NCBI RefSeq assembly: GCF_003182475.1
Contig: NZ_QGTS01000003.1
Location: forward strand, 304,876 to 368,875
Source of the DNA: Mangrovibacter plantisponsor
GTDB taxonomy: Bacteria > Pseudomonadota > Gammaproteobacteria > Enterobacterales > Enterobacteriaceae
DNA length: 64,000 bases
Reading direction: 5' to 3'
Below the pieces are notes generated by a model. The model was given only the letters and a program-made list of their open reading frames with translations, ran no database searches and was not told where the DNA came from. Of the stretch, positions 25,387-35,406 are shown in pieces (positions within the stretch are counted from its first letter, which is position 1; each line of letters starts with the position of its first letter). Position numbers and translations under genes: made by a program.

Positions 25387-26775
25387 TTAGTGGCGATTTT
25401 TCCAGACAGTCTGGATATTACAGAACTCATAAAGCCCAAAATGTGAAAGTTCACGGCCAAAACCACTACGTTTTACGCCACCAAAAGGAACCCGTGGATC
25501 ACTGGCGCTGTAACCATTAATGAATACCCCGCCGCACTCCAGTTTTTCGGCCATTTGCAAAGCCTGCTGTTCATCACCATAGATTGTTGCTGACAGGCCA
25601 TACTGGCTCAGGTTTGCCAGCTCCAGCGCATGCTCCGCGTCACGGGCAATGGTTACTGCCGCCACCGGGCCGAACATTTCTTCCTGGAAGGCCGTCATTT
25701 CCGGTGTCACACCAGTGAGTATTGTTGGGGCATAATAATTCCCCTCACCAGGCAGTTTCTCGCCCCCCAGAACACAGGTTGCGCCCTGGTTTAGGGTGTT
25801 TTCTACCTGGCGATGCAGTTCATCACGCAGGTCAAAACGCGCCATCGGGCCAATATCGGTTTGCTCGTCTTCTGGGTTGCCCACTACCAGGTTACGGGTG
25901 GCAGCCACAAATTTTTCAATAAAGGCCTCAGCAATACCGGCCTCAACGATAAACCGTTTCGCGGCGGCACAAACTTGCCCGGTATTTTGAAAACGCCCGG
26001 CCACACCCGCGCTTACCGCGTCATCCAGGTTAGCGCTGTTTAATACTATAAAGGGATCAGAGCCACCGAGTTCAAGCACACATTTTTTCAGTGCCTTGCC
26101 TGCCTGAGCACCAATGGCCTCACCAGCACGCGCACTCCCCGTTAAGGCCACAGCAGCTACCCGCTGGTCGGCAATCAGTGTACTGACACCGTCATTACTG
26201 GCATTAATTTCTGCGAAAGCTCCCACCGGGAAATCCGCATCAATAAATGCCTGAGCCAGTAACCCGGCGCAGGCAGGAACGTTGGGAGCATGTTTCAGCA
26301 AATAGGTATTTCCGGCAAGCAGCATCGGCACCGCTCCGCGTAAAACCTGCCACAGCGGGAAGTTCCATGGCATCACTGCCAGAATAACCCCCAGTGGGCG
26401 AAAAGCGATTTCAGCCTGTTGGCCGGGTACCTGAGTTGGCTGGTTCGCCAGCATCACCGGGCCATGTTCTGCATACCAGTGGCACAGGTTAATACATTTA
26501 GCCACTTCCGCTCTGGCCTGGCGAATTGGTTTACCCATTTCACACGTAATTGCCTGAGCCAGTGCCTGAGCCTGGCTTTCCAGTACACTGGCCAGGCGAA
26601 TAATTGCAGCTGCACGCTGTGCCAGTGGCGTGTTGCCCCATACTTTGCTGGCACCGAATGCCTGGGCAATTGCCTGCTCTATCAGCGCCTGGCTTGCATA
26701 AGGCCGTGATGAAAGCACTTCGCCAGTTGCCGGGTTGATGGCACAGGTTTGGCTATCGGAATTTATTGCGGTCAT
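25387..26775 (-). CDS. sad: succinate semialdehyde dehydrogenase Sad
   Basis: 462 residues, the same length as E. coli Sad (YneI), an NAD-dependent aldehyde dehydrogenase oxidising succinate semialdehyde to succinate. The catalytic Cys is in FQNTGQVCAAAKRFIV, the general-base Glu in VLELGGSDPF, and the C-terminal dehydrogenase motif PFGGVKRSGFGRELS is complete. It diverges from the LysR gene ptrR as in E. coli. It serves GABA/putrescine breakdown. Confidence 0.94.
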   Translation of the reverse strand: MTAINSDSQTCAINPATGEVLSSRPYASQALIEQAIAQAFGASKVWGNTPLAQRAAAIIRLASVLESQAQALAQAITCEMGKPIRQARAEVAKCINLCHWYAEHGPVMLANQPTQVPGQQAEIAFRPLGVILAVMPWNFPLWQVLRGAVPMLLAGNTYLLKHAPNVPACAGLLAQAFIDADFPVGAFAEINASNDGVSTLIADQRVAAVALTGSARAGEAIGAQAGKALKKCVLELGGSDPFIVLNSANLDDAVSAGVAGRFQNTGQVCAAAKRFIVEAGIAEAFIEKFVAATRNLVVGNPEDEQTDIGPMARFDLRDELHRQVENTLNQGATCVLGGEKLPGEGNYYAPTILTGVTPEMTAFQEEMFGPVAAVTIARDAEHALELANLSQYGLSATIYGDEQQALQMAEKLECGGVFINGYSASDPRVPFGGVKRSGFGRELSHFGLYEFCNIQTVWKNRH

Positions 26776-26874
26776 AAGATGCTCCTTAGTTTGCTACCCG
26801 GCCACAATAGTCTTGCCTGGTGATTATGAAAACTGAATAATTATAAAGAAACCATTCACGTTTAGAGAAAGGCT

Positions 26875-27732
26875 ATGGATTTTACCCAACTCAGTATGTT
26901 TGTCAGTGTGGTCGAAACGGGCAGTATCAGTGAAGCCGCCCGCCAGGTGCACCGGGTACCGTCTAACCTGACCACCCGTATACGCCAGTTAGAAGAAGAA
27001 CTGGGCGTGAATTTATTTATTCGTGAGAACCAACGTTTGCGCGTTTCCCCTGCCGGGCAAAACTTTTACCAGTACAGTAAACGCTTGCTCGCGCTGGCGA
27101 ATGAAGCGCGCTTTTCCGTAACGGGGGATGTGCCATCAGGTCTGTTACCGCTGGGATCGCTGGAGAGTACCGCGGCCATTCGCATTCCGGAACTTCTGGC
27201 ACGTTTTAACCAACGTTATCCCTCTATACAACTGACGCTCACCACAGGCCCTTCCGGCGATATGATTGAGTCAGTGCTCAATGGCAAGTTAGCGGCGGCA
27301 TTCACCGACGTCCCGTTTAAAAACCCGGCCCTTGAGTACCGTCCATTGTGTAATGAAGAGATGGTGATTATTGCCCCCGGGAGCCATCCCCCAGTTCACC
27401 GGGCCCGCGAGGTGGACGGTGCCAGTTTGTATGCATTCAAGGCCAACTGTTCATACCGCCATCATTTCGAATCCTGGTTTCAGGCTGATAACGCCCGTCC
27501 GGGGCATATCTACGAAATGGAATCATGGCATGGGATCCTGGCCTGCGTGATTGCCGGTGCAGGCCTGGCTATGATCCCCAGAGCAATGCTGGCCATTATG
27601 CCGGGTGCGCATCAGGTGAATATCTGGCCGGTGGGTGAAGCCTGGCGCTGGCGCGAAACAGCGCTAATCTGGCGTAAAGACAGCCTGACTCCGCAATTGC
27701 GCGCATTGCTTAACCTGCAGGGCCCTTCATGA
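26875..27732 (+). CDS. ptrR: LysR-family regulator PtrR (YneJ)
   Basis: A 285-residue LysR-type regulator with the N-terminal HTH ([37 protein letters not shown]) and a periplasmic-binding-protein-like effector domain. Position and orientation, divergent from sad with a 99-base gap, match E. coli yneJ/ptrR, which controls sad and putrescine-related functions. Confidence 0.92.
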   Translation: MDFTQLSMFVSVVETGSISEAARQVHRVPSNLTTRIRQLEEELGVNLFIRENQRLRVSPAGQNFYQYSKRLLALANEARFSVTGDVPSGLLPLGSLESTAAIRIPELLARFNQRYPSIQLTLTTGPSGDMIESVLNGKLAAAFTDVPFKNPALEYRPLCNEEMVIIAPGSHPPVHRAREVDGASLYAFKANCSYRHHFESWFQADNARPGHIYEMESWHGILACVIAGAGLAMIPRAMLAIMPGAHQVNIWPVGEAWRWRETALIWRKDSLTPQLRALLNLQGPS

Positions 27733-27807
27733 TAAGCAAAAATAATTTTTAGCCACACAAGGCGCGGTGTAACGTAGCGCTGAATGTTTAAATTCTGCGG
27801 AACTCAC

Positions 27808-28755
27808 ATGAATACCAAACCCCGTAAGGTAATGATTATTGGCGCAGGTAATGTTGGCACTGCCGCTGCCTGGGCGTTGCTCAACCAGAATATTTGTGAA
27901 GAACTGGTTCTGGTTGACCTGAATAAAACCCGGGCTGAAGCCCATTGCCAGGATTTGTCCGACGCCGCCGCGTATATGCCCGGTATGATGACCATTACCC
28001 AACGCGATGCCAGCGATTGCGCTGATGTGGATATCGCCGTCATCACCGTTTCCGGTGGGCCGCTCAAGCCCGGGCAAACCCGGCTTGATGAACTGACCAA
28101 TACTGCCCGTATTATGAAGCAGTTAGTTCCCGAAATGATGTCCAATGGTTTTAACGGCATTTTCCTGATTGCCACAAACCCCTGCGATATTATTACCTGG
28201 CAGGTGTGGCAGTTATCCGGGTTACCCCGCCAGCAAGTCATTGGCACAGGTGTGTGGCTCGATACCACCAGGTTACGCCGCACTCTGGCTCAGGCACTGG
28301 ATATTGGCCCGCAGAGTATTGATGCTTTCATCCTGGGTGAACATGGCGACGCACAGTTTCCTGTCTGGTCGCACTCTTCTGTGTACGGTTCGCCGGTGGG
28401 CGATGTGTGGAAACGCCGTACTGGCACGGAGCTGGACACAAACGCCATTGCCGAAAAAGTGCGTAAACTGGGGTTTGAAATTTATGCGGGTAAAGGCTGT
28501 ACCGAATTTGGTATTGCCGGCACCATTACTGAGATCTGCCGGAATATTTTTACCGGGAGCCACCGGGCTCTGGCGATTTCCTGTGTACTGGATGGGGAAT
28601 ACGGAAAAACTGGCATCGCCATTGGTGTTCCGGCCGTACTGGCACAAAGTGGCGTGCAACAAATTATTGAGCTGCAACTGGCTGAAGAGGAACAGGCTAA
28701 GTTTGACGCAGCCGCCCATATTATTCAGGCAAACATAGCCCGCCTGCCGCAGTAG
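27808..28755 (+). CDS. L-2-hydroxyacid dehydrogenase of the LDH/MDH family
   Basis: About 315 residues. The NAD site MIIGAGNVGTAAAWALL, the ATNPCDIITW loop and the catalytic His in ILGEHGDAQFPVWS are intact. At the substrate-specificity position (Gln102 in lactate and Arg102 in malate dehydrogenases) the loop reads SGGPLKPGQTRLDEL, i.e. a Leu. Neither lactate nor malate is therefore certain; a 2-oxo acid with a hydrophobic side chain is plausible. The ATG at 27808 is preferred to 27784 by homology and GCGGAA upstream. It stands between ptrR and sotB, where K-12 has no such gene. Confidence 0.85.
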   Translation: MNTKPRKVMIIGAGNVGTAAAWALLNQNICEELVLVDLNKTRAEAHCQDLSDAAAYMPGMMTITQRDASDCADVDIAVITVSGGPLKPGQTRLDELTNTARIMKQLVPEMMSNGFNGIFLIATNPCDIITWQVWQLSGLPRQQVIGTGVWLDTTRLRRTLAQALDIGPQSIDAFILGEHGDAQFPVWSHSSVYGSPVGDVWKRRTGTELDTNAIAEKVRKLGFEIYAGKGCTEFGIAGTITEICRNIFTGSHRALAISCVLDGEYGKTGIAIGVPAVLAQSGVQQIIELQLAEEEQAKFDAAAHIIQANIARLPQ

Positions 28756-28923
28756 TTGCCCAGGCTGCCGGGGGAATAACAACCCCGGCAGTTCGATTGT
28801 GTGAGAACTCACTTGTACTGAAATGTAAAAAAGAGATGTGGCTCACAATTCTTCTTGTGTGCCTGCGTTGTTGGTTTTATCATCGCCCCATCGTTGATTG
28901 GCCCACCTGCGCAGACTCAAACA

Positions 28924-30120
28924 ATGAACACATCCATGACTGTTTCCCGCCGTGTTGCATGGCTACGGGTGCTGACCCTCGCTATTGCCGCGTTTATCTT
29001 TAATACCACTGAATTTGTCCCTGTTGGGCTGTTATCGGATATTGCCGAAAGCTTCAATATGAGCACTGCTCAGGTGGGGATAATGCTGACAATTTATGCC
29101 TGGGTGGTCGGGCTGATGTCGTTGCCCTTTATGCTGTTAACCAGCCAGATGGAGCGCAAAAAGTTACTGATTGGTATCTTCTTGCTGTTTATTGCCAGCC
29201 ACGCGCTTTCTTTCCTGGCATGGAACTTTACCGTGCTGGTGATTAGCCGTATTGGTGTCGCCTTTGCTCATGCCATTTTCTGGTCCATAACGGCGTCCCT
29301 GGCGATTCGTCTGGCACCTGCGGGGAAACGGGCTCAGGCATTAAGCTTTCTGGCAACCGGCACCGCATTAGCCATGGTACTGGGGTTGCCGCTCGGCCGC
29401 GTCATTGGCCAGTACTTCAGCTGGCGAACCACTTTTTTTGCCATTGGCGTTGGCGCGTTAGTTACACTGGTGTGCCTGATGAAACTGTTACCACGTATGC
29501 CCAGTGAGCATTCAGGCTCATTAAAAAGCCTGCCCGTTTTGTTCCGCCGCCCGGCGCTGGTCAGCATTTATGTTCTTACTGTGGTTGTGGTTACCGCACA
29601 TTACACGGCCTATAGCTATATTGAGCCTTTTGTACAAACAGTTGCAGGCTTCAGCGCCAATTTCGCCACTGTGTTGTTGTTGATTCTTGGTGGTGCCGGG
29701 ATCATCGGCAGTATCATTTTCAGCAAACTTGGCAATCTGCATGCATCAGGCCTGGTCAGTACCGCCATCGGGGTTTTGGTGTGCTGCCTGGCCTTGCTGA
29801 TGCCTGCATCCGTTTCATCAAATGCGCTTATCATCCTGAGCCTGTTCTGGGGCATCGCCTTTATGATTATCGGCCTGGGTATGCAGGTTAAAGTTCTGGC
29901 GCTGGCACCTGATGCCACCGATGTGGCAATGTCCTTGTTCTCCGGGATCTTCAATATTGGTATTGGTGCTGGTGCACTGCTTGGCAACCAGATAAGCCTG
30001 CATTTGTCTATGTCGGCTATTGGCTACCTGGGTGCGCTACCAGCCATTGCCGCGCTGGTGTGGTCGGTAGTTATTTTCCGCCGCTGGCCGCAAAGCCTGG
30101 AGCACCAGCCGAGCCATTAA
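28924..30120 (+). CDS. sotB: sugar efflux transporter SotB (MFS)
   Basis: 398 residues from the ATG at 28924; E. coli SotB is about the same length. Twelve hydrophobic spans; [20 protein letters not shown] and [20 protein letters not shown] are the family's N-terminal signatures. It exports sugars such as arabinose and IPTG-type compounds. Position next to marC in convergent orientation matches E. coli. Confidence 0.93.
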   Translation: MNTSMTVSRRVAWLRVLTLAIAAFIFNTTEFVPVGLLSDIAESFNMSTAQVGIMLTIYAWVVGLMSLPFMLLTSQMERKKLLIGIFLLFIASHALSFLAWNFTVLVISRIGVAFAHAIFWSITASLAIRLAPAGKRAQALSFLATGTALAMVLGLPLGRVIGQYFSWRTTFFAIGVGALVTLVCLMKLLPRMPSEHSGSLKSLPVLFRRPALVSIYVLTVVVVTAHYTAYSYIEPFVQTVAGFSANFATVLLLILGGAGIIGSIIFSKLGNLHASGLVSTAIGVLVCCLALLMPASVSSNALIILSLFWGIAFMIIGLGMQVKVLALAPDATDVAMSLFSGIFNIGIGAGALLGNQISLHLSMSAIGYLGALPAIAALVWSVVIFRRWPQSLEHQPSH

Positions 30121-30146
30121 TGCCCTGGTAGCTTAACGCTGAAAGT

Positions 30147-30174
30147 AAAAACGCCCTGCTTGACAGGGCGTTTT
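30147..30174. terminator. bidirectional terminator between sotB and marC
   Basis: AAAACGCCCTG and CAGGGCGTTTT pair across a 5-base loop. With A-run and U-run on both sides it can end both convergent transcripts. Confidence 0.85.
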
Positions 30175-30189
30175 ATTTGGAGCGGGTAA

Positions 30190-30864
30190 TCAAACGTGCC
30201 CCGGATAATGCTGAATGATATCCAGAACGCCATTAATCACGAACTGAACGCCCATACATACCAACAGAAAGCCCATAACACGGGAAATCGCATCGATTCC
30301 CCCTTTACCCACAATACGCATCACCGCACCCGAGCCCCGCAGGCAGCCCCACAGAATCAGGCTCACACACAAAAACGTTACTGGCGGCCCCACCACCAGC
30401 ACCCAATGGGGAAACTCCGTGGTGTGGTGCACAGTAGATGCCGTACTGATTATCATGGCGATTGTCCCGGGCCCGGCAGTAGAAGGCATGGCAAGCGGCA
30501 CAAACGCAATATTTGCCCCGGAGTCTCTTGCCAGCTCCTCCGATTTGGATTTGGCCTCGGGAATTTCGTGAGGCTTTTCTTTCGGAAACAGCATACGAAA
30601 GCCAATAAACGCCACAATCAACCCACCCGCAATACGTAACCCGGGAATCGAAATACCAAACGTATTCATCACCACCTGCCCGGCATACCAGGCCACCATC
30701 ATAATGATAAATACGTTAATTGAGGCCTGGCGTGACTGGCGATGGCGCTCCCCGGTATTCATATTCCCGCTCAGCCCAAGGAACAGTGCTACCGTGGTGA
30801 GAGGGTTTGCCAAAGGCAATAACACGACCAGCCCAATACCGACTGCTTTAACGAGTTCGAGCAT
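30190..30864 (-). CDS. marC: MarC-family inner-membrane protein
   Basis: A 224-residue protein with six hydrophobic spans, very similar to E. coli MarC (221 residues): [55 protein letters not shown]. Despite its name it has no proven role in antibiotic resistance. Divergent from marRAB. Confidence 0.94.
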   Translation of the reverse strand: MLELVKAVGIGLVVLLPLANPLTTVALFLGLSGNMNTGERHRQSRQASINVFIIMMVAWYAGQVVMNTFGISIPGLRIAGGLIVAFIGFRMLFPKEKPHEIPEAKSKSEELARDSGANIAFVPLAMPSTAGPGTIAMIISTASTVHHTTEFPHWVLVVGPPVTFLCVSLILWGCLRGSGAVMRIVGKGGIDAISRVMGFLLVCMGVQFVINGVLDIIQHYPGHV

Positions 30865-30998
30865 TCTGTGTTCCTTTATCCATCTGATGCCTTGCGATTA
30901 ATCTAATGAAATCAGAGATAAATGCTAGCTCACATACGCTGCTAATAACAGCATTCGCCCATGATTGTTACTCATGTATATTTTTATCAGACTAAGCG

Positions 30999-31093
30999 TT
31001 TTAGCACTTTGTGTGATCCAGATCGCCATATGATTGACTTATCCTTGCCTGGGCAATAGTATCTCGCGTGATTAATCTATTTGCCTGGGCAAT
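30999..31093 (+). promoter_or_regulatory. mar promoter with marbox and two MarR operators
   Basis: A marbox-like TTTTAGCACTTTGTGTGATC (30999-31018) resembles the E. coli marbox to which MarA, SoxS and Rob bind. It is followed by a -35 TTGACT (31034-31039), 17 bases, and a -10 TAGTAT (31057-31062). Two identical MarR boxes, TTGCCTGGGCAAT, lie at 31045-31057 (between -35 and -10) and 31081-31093 (just before the start codon). The layout is that of the E. coli mar operator. Confidence 0.9.
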
Positions 31094-31097
31094 GAAT

Positions 31098-31532
31098 GTG
31101 AAAACGACATGCGATCTGTTCAATGAAATCATCCCGCTGGGCCGTCTGATCCACCTGGTGAATCAAAAGAAAGACCGTCTGTTAACAGAGTATCTCTCCC
31201 CGCAGGATGTGACTGCACCGCAATTTAAAGTGCTGTGCTCCATCTTCTGTGAAGTGGCCATTACACCGGGAGATTTAAGTAAATCACTCTCGGTCGATAT
31301 GGGTGCCCTTACCCGCATGCTGGATCGCCTGGCATGTAAAGGTTGGGTATCACGTCGCCCGAACCCTGACGACAAACGGTGTGTCATCGTCGAGCTCACG
31401 GAAGAAGGCCGTGAGTTGTGCCAGTACTGCCACCGTTTAGTGGGGCACGACCTGCATGAAGAATTAACAAGAAACCTGACGGCAGAAGAAATTGCACAAC
31501 TTGAATGTTTGCTGAAAAAAATTCTGCTCTAA
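31098..31532 (+). CDS. marR: multiple antibiotic resistance repressor MarR
   Basis: 144 residues, equal to E. coli MarR, if translation starts at the GTG at 31098. E. coli marR also uses GTG and the protein start (K-x-T-x-DLFNEIIPLGRLIH) matches. Winged-helix DNA-binding part: SVDMGALTRMLDRLACKGWV. A Cys at the VLCSIF position corresponds to the copper/oxidation-sensing region of MarR. It represses its own operon through the two boxes upstream. Confidence 0.95.
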   Translation: MKTTCDLFNEIIPLGRLIHLVNQKKDRLLTEYLSPQDVTAPQFKVLCSIFCEVAITPGDLSKSLSVDMGALTRMLDRLACKGWVSRRPNPDDKRCVIVELTEEGRELCQYCHRLVGHDLHEELTRNLTAEEIAQLECLLKKILL

Positions 31533-31549
31533 ACAGATGAGGTGAAGCT

Positions 31550-31951
31550 ATGTCCAGACGAAATAATGATGCGATTACCGTACACAGCATTTTAGACTGG
31601 ATTGAGGATAACCTGGAATCCCCGCTGTCACTGGAGAAAGTTTCCCAGCGCTCCGGCTATTCAAAATGGCACCTACAACGGATGTTCAAGAAAGAGACAG
31701 GACACTCACTGGGCCAGTATATCCGCAATCGTAAATTGACGGAAATCGCGCAGAAACTGAAAGAAAGCGATGAGCCAATTCTTTATCTTGCTGAACGCTA
31801 TGGTTTCGAGTCTCAACAAACATTGACGCGAACCTTTAAGAATTATTTTTCTATTCCGCCGCACAAATACCGTGTTGCGAATAATGCCCCAACCCAGGGA
31901 AAGTTTTTGTTCCCGCTCAACCATGACGGGCACTACTACTGCATGAACTAA
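31550..31951 (+). CDS. marA: transcriptional activator MarA
   Basis: A 133-residue AraC-type activator with two helix-turn-helix motifs ([19 protein letters not shown] and [19 protein letters not shown]) and no ligand domain, nearly identical in layout to E. coli MarA. It activates the mar/sox/rob regulon (efflux, reduced porin) and its own promoter through the marbox. 17 bases after marR. Confidence 0.95.
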   Translation: MSRRNNDAITVHSILDWIEDNLESPLSLEKVSQRSGYSKWHLQRMFKKETGHSLGQYIRNRKLTEIAQKLKESDEPILYLAERYGFESQQTLTRTFKNYFSIPPHKYRVANNAPTQGKFLFPLNHDGHYYCMN

Positions 31952-32057
31952 TTGCAGGCAAGGCAACACCGTAAAGTCAATGACCGCAAACCGGCCACAG
32001 GCGTTATGCCTGCTGGTCGCTTTTTTAATACCACCTGTAAAGGTGTAAGAAGGACAA

Positions 32058-32279
32058 ATGAAACATTTAGCACAAGGTGCCGCGCTACTTCTGGTTTTAG
32101 TGGCGGGCAGTGTTATGGCAGAACAACCCAGTGAATTTATTCCCCGGCAAACAGGGCATGGCGCAATGCTGATCCCTTCGGCCAGCGATACCAGCCTTAA
32201 CGGCGCAAAACGCGATGTGGCTCAAGAGCGCAACGAAAACCTGGGTGTGGCGTTTTACCATAACAAAACGAACCGCTAA
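32058..32279 (+). CDS. marB: periplasmic mar-operon protein MarB
   Basis: 73 residues with a signal peptide ending at SVMA-EQ. QPSEFIPRQTGHG and RDVAQERNENLGV resemble E. coli MarB, a small periplasmic protein that lowers marA expression by an unknown route. Third gene of marRAB, 106 bases after marA. Confidence 0.88.
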   Translation: MKHLAQGAALLLVLVAGSVMAEQPSEFIPRQTGHGAMLIPSASDTSLNGAKRDVAQERNENLGVAFYHNKTNR

Positions 32280-32341
32280 GCGTTTAACTCCCGATGACCA
32301 CCAAATGGCCATCGGCAACTAACCCTTACCTGCAGCCCTGA

Positions 32342-33253
32342 TTACAGCGATGAGGAACGCGCCCGGCGAAACCCCTGCGGCAACCGTAAGCCAAACACAT
32401 TAATATACAGCCCCAGCATAATCAGTACTGCGCCCGCAAGCTGCAACAGGCTCAGGTGTTCTCCCAGGAGCAACGCCGCACTGGCCATGCCAAAAACCGG
32501 AACCAGTAATGACAACGGGGCGATACGCCAGGTTTCATAACGCCCGAGCAGGCTGCCCCAAATACCATAGCCCACAATGGTGGCAAGGAAGGCCAGGTAC
32601 GCCAGCGACAGTATCGTCGTCAAATCAATATGCAGCAGGCTCAACTTAATAGCCTGTGGGCCGTCAAACACCAGGCTACCCAGCAAAAATGGAACCACCG
32701 GGATTAGTGCGCTCCACACGACGAGGGACATGATGGCAGGCGGTTGTGACAGCTGCATGATTTTTTTATTAAAAATATTCCCGCATCCCCAACTGAATGC
32801 CGCGGCCAGCGTCAGCATAAAACCACTCAGCGCAATATTCTCCCCTGTCAGGCTGCCTTCAATAAGCACCAGTATGCCCAGCACCGCAAGCGTAATACCT
32901 GCCAGTTGTTTCACACTTAACCGCTCGTTGAAAAAGATGGCACCCAGCAAAATGGTAAAGAATGCCTGCGCCTGAAGAACCAGCGAGGCGAGGCCTGCCG
33001 GCATGCCAAACTTAATGGCGGTGAATAAAAACGCAAACTGCCCGAAGCTTATGGTCAGGCCATACCCGGCCAGCAGGCGAAAAGGGACGTTGGGCCGCCG
33101 GACAAAGAGCAGCGCCGGAAACGCAACAAACAGGAAGCGTAACCCGGCAAGTAGCAGGGGTGGCATATCATGCAACCCAACTTTGATAACCACAAAATTC
33201 AACCCCCAGACAACCACCACCATCAACGCCAGTAATCCATCTTTTTTTGTCAT
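32342..33253 (-). CDS. eamA: cysteine/O-acetylserine exporter EamA
   Basis: 303 residues with ten predicted spans and two EamA repeats (VVVVWGLNFVVIKVGLHDMP at the start, AAAFSWGCGNIFNKKIMQ in the second half). It is very similar to E. coli EamA (YdeD), which exports O-acetylserine and cysteine. Convergent with marRAB, as in E. coli. Confidence 0.93.
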   Translation of the reverse strand: MTKKDGLLALMVVVVWGLNFVVIKVGLHDMPPLLLAGLRFLFVAFPALLFVRRPNVPFRLLAGYGLTISFGQFAFLFTAIKFGMPAGLASLVLQAQAFFTILLGAIFFNERLSVKQLAGITLAVLGILVLIEGSLTGENIALSGFMLTLAAAFSWGCGNIFNKKIMQLSQPPAIMSLVVWSALIPVVPFLLGSLVFDGPQAIKLSLLHIDLTTILSLAYLAFLATIVGYGIWGSLLGRYETWRIAPLSLLVPVFGMASAALLLGEHLSLLQLAGAVLIMLGLYINVFGLRLPQGFRRARSSSL

Positions 33254-33441
33254 ACCCTGTTAACCTTCGTTCCTGTTTTTATCATTGTGTTACTGATACA
33301 CCAGGTTAATAGAAATTTAACAAAATGGCGATAGCCAGATTTTTGCCCGCACAAAAAGTACATACAGACACCTTATGGTGCTGTACAGCATTCGGATGGC
33401 ATGTTATTGCTGTGTAACTAAAAATTTCTTTACACTGCGTA

Positions 33442-34686
33442 TTGCTCCCCATGATACATAAGAAAAAACGTTTACCTGATGGGCCGGTGCTCATCCTGCT
33501 CCTGGCTTCGCTATGCATCACCTTAGGCCGTGGTATGACATTGCCTTTTATGACCATTTACCTGAACCGCCAGTATGCGATGAGTGTGGATAAGGTGGGG
33601 CTGGCAATGACATTTGCCCTGGTCATTGGTGTGGCATTCAGCCTGACATTTGGCATGCTGGCAGACCGGTTCGATAAAAAACGTTATATGTTGATTGCCA
33701 CCGGGTGCTTTATTACCGGGTTTATTGGCATTCCTCTTAGCCATTCGCCATGGATGACCGTGGCATTTTATGCGGTGATCAACTGCTCATACTCGGTGTT
33801 TGCATCGGTTCTCAAAGGTTATTTTTCCGACACACTACCACCGGGGCAGCGGCCGGGTATTTTTTCGCTCAATTACACCTTCATCAATATTGGCTGGACC
33901 ATTGGCCCGCCGCTCGGCACGATGGTTATGCTGTACAGTGTGCATCTGCCCTTCTGGCTCGCGGCTCTCTGTGCTTCACTGCCATTTGTATTAATTGGCT
34001 TGCGAGTACCTGCCCAGCCTCCGGCGTACCGGACCAGCAATGAAATGGCAGGTACAGACGAAAAAACGCCTGGCACCTGGTCCCTCTCGGTTTTACTGCA
34101 TGATAAAGCACTGGGCTATTTCACACTGTCGGGTTTTCTCAGCTCACTGGTGTGCGGTTCATTTGTCTCGTTTCTGTCCCAGTATGTGCTGGTTGTTGCC
34201 GATAATGCGCTGGCAGAAAAAGTGGTCAGTGTGGTGTTGCCCATCAACGCACTGGTGGTGGTCAGTTTCCAGTATTGGGTGGGTAAACAACTGCGCCCGT
34301 CGCGCTTAAAAGGATGGATGTTTATTGGCTCGGTTTGTTTCAGCCTTGGCCTGCTGGGCTTTTTATATGCCGGGAATAACCTGGTTGTCTGGGGGGTTGC
34401 GGCGGTTATTTTTACCTTTGGCGAACTGATTTACGTACCCGGCGAATATATGCTGATTGACCATATTGCACCGCCAGGCATGAAAGCCAGTTACTTTTCC
34501 GCGCAGAATATTGGCAACCTTGGGGCGGCAGCCAACCCACTGGTCACCGGCTATATGCTGACCTGGTTTCCTGCACCCGTGCTGTTTTGTGCCTTTATTG
34601 TGGCGATTTGTGCCGCCTGGTGGTTAATGTTGCTCGGGATGGAAGTGCGCAACACACCCCGTGCTGCGCACCCTGCCAGTGAATAA
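33442..34686 (+). CDS. ydeE: MFS dipeptide/drug exporter YdeE
   Basis: 414 residues, twelve spans, with the MFS loop GMLADRFDKKRYMLIATGCF and the family-typical VPGEYMLIDHIAPPGMKASY. It matches E. coli YdeE, reported to export peptides. Its stop is 12 bases from the stop of the convergent urtE, where the urea block begins. Confidence 0.92.
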   Translation: MLPMIHKKKRLPDGPVLILLLASLCITLGRGMTLPFMTIYLNRQYAMSVDKVGLAMTFALVIGVAFSLTFGMLADRFDKKRYMLIATGCFITGFIGIPLSHSPWMTVAFYAVINCSYSVFASVLKGYFSDTLPPGQRPGIFSLNYTFINIGWTIGPPLGTMVMLYSVHLPFWLAALCASLPFVLIGLRVPAQPPAYRTSNEMAGTDEKTPGTWSLSVLLHDKALGYFTLSGFLSSLVCGSFVSFLSQYVLVVADNALAEKVVSVVLPINALVVVSFQYWVGKQLRPSRLKGWMFIGSVCFSLGLLGFLYAGNNLVVWGVAAVIFTFGELIYVPGEYMLIDHIAPPGMKASYFSAQNIGNLGAAANPLVTGYMLTWFPAPVLFCAFIVAICAAWWLMLLGMEVRNTPRAAHPASE

Positions 34687-34698
34687 TGGCCGCAGAAA

Positions 34699-35397
34699 TC
34701 AGATTGCCACCAGCCCGCGTACACCTTCGGCTTCCATTTGCGCCCCTGAACCCTGCTGGATAATGGTACCGCGCGACATCACCAAATACTGGTCAGCAAG
34801 CTCTGCGGCAAAATCGTAGAATTGCTCGACCAGTAAGATAGCCATATCCCCGCGGGCAGCAAGGGTGCGAATAACCTGGCCGATTTCTTTAATCACGGAA
34901 GGCTGAATACCTTCTGTCGGTTCATCAAGGATCAACAACCCCGGTTTACAGGCCAGCGCGCGCCCAATAGCCAGTTGTTGTTGCTGGCCACCAGACAAAT
35001 CACCACCACGGCGCTGCTTCATCTCTTTCAGCACAGGGAATAACTGATAAATCTCTTCCGGCACTTGTCCTGCCTTGCCAGCCGGGAAACGGGACAGGCC
35101 CATCAGCAGGTTTTCTTCAACAGTAAGGCGCGGGAAAATTTCACGCCCCTGGGGAACATAAGCCACACCCGCGTTGACCCGCTGATACGGCTTACGGTGG
35201 GTAATATCCGCCCCATTCCATGTTACCTGCCCCGATTTGGCCGGGATAAGCCCCATCAGGCATTTCAGCAAGGTACTTTTACCCACGCCATTACGCCCCA
35301 GCAAGCAGGTGACCTCACCAGGCCGGGCACTGAACGTTACCCCACGTAAAATATGGCTGCCACCGTAGTACTGTTGCAGGTTACTTACATCCAGCAT
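34699..35397 (-). CDS. urtE: urea ABC transporter ATP-binding subunit UrtE
   Basis: A 232-residue ABC ATPase (LivF/UrtE type). Walker A GRNGVGKSTLLK, signature LSGGQQQQLAIGRAL and Walker B LLILDEPTEGIQPS are intact. One of the two ATPases powering urea uptake; last gene of urtABCDE, 9 bases after urtD. Confidence 0.94.
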   Translation of the reverse strand: MLDVSNLQQYYGGSHILRGVTFSARPGEVTCLLGRNGVGKSTLLKCLMGLIPAKSGQVTWNGADITHRKPYQRVNAGVAYVPQGREIFPRLTVEENLLMGLSRFPAGKAGQVPEEIYQLFPVLKEMKQRRGGDLSGGQQQQLAIGRALACKPGLLILDEPTEGIQPSVIKEIGQVIRTLAARGDMAILLVEQFYDFAAELADQYLVMSRGTIIQQGSGAQMEAEGVRGLVAI

Positions 35398-35406
35398 GCT
35401 GCCCCC

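Noticed and set aside
26182-26194. matS-like CTGACACCGTCAT inside sad
   Set aside because: Both terminal bases deviate from the consensus; not counted as a MatP site.
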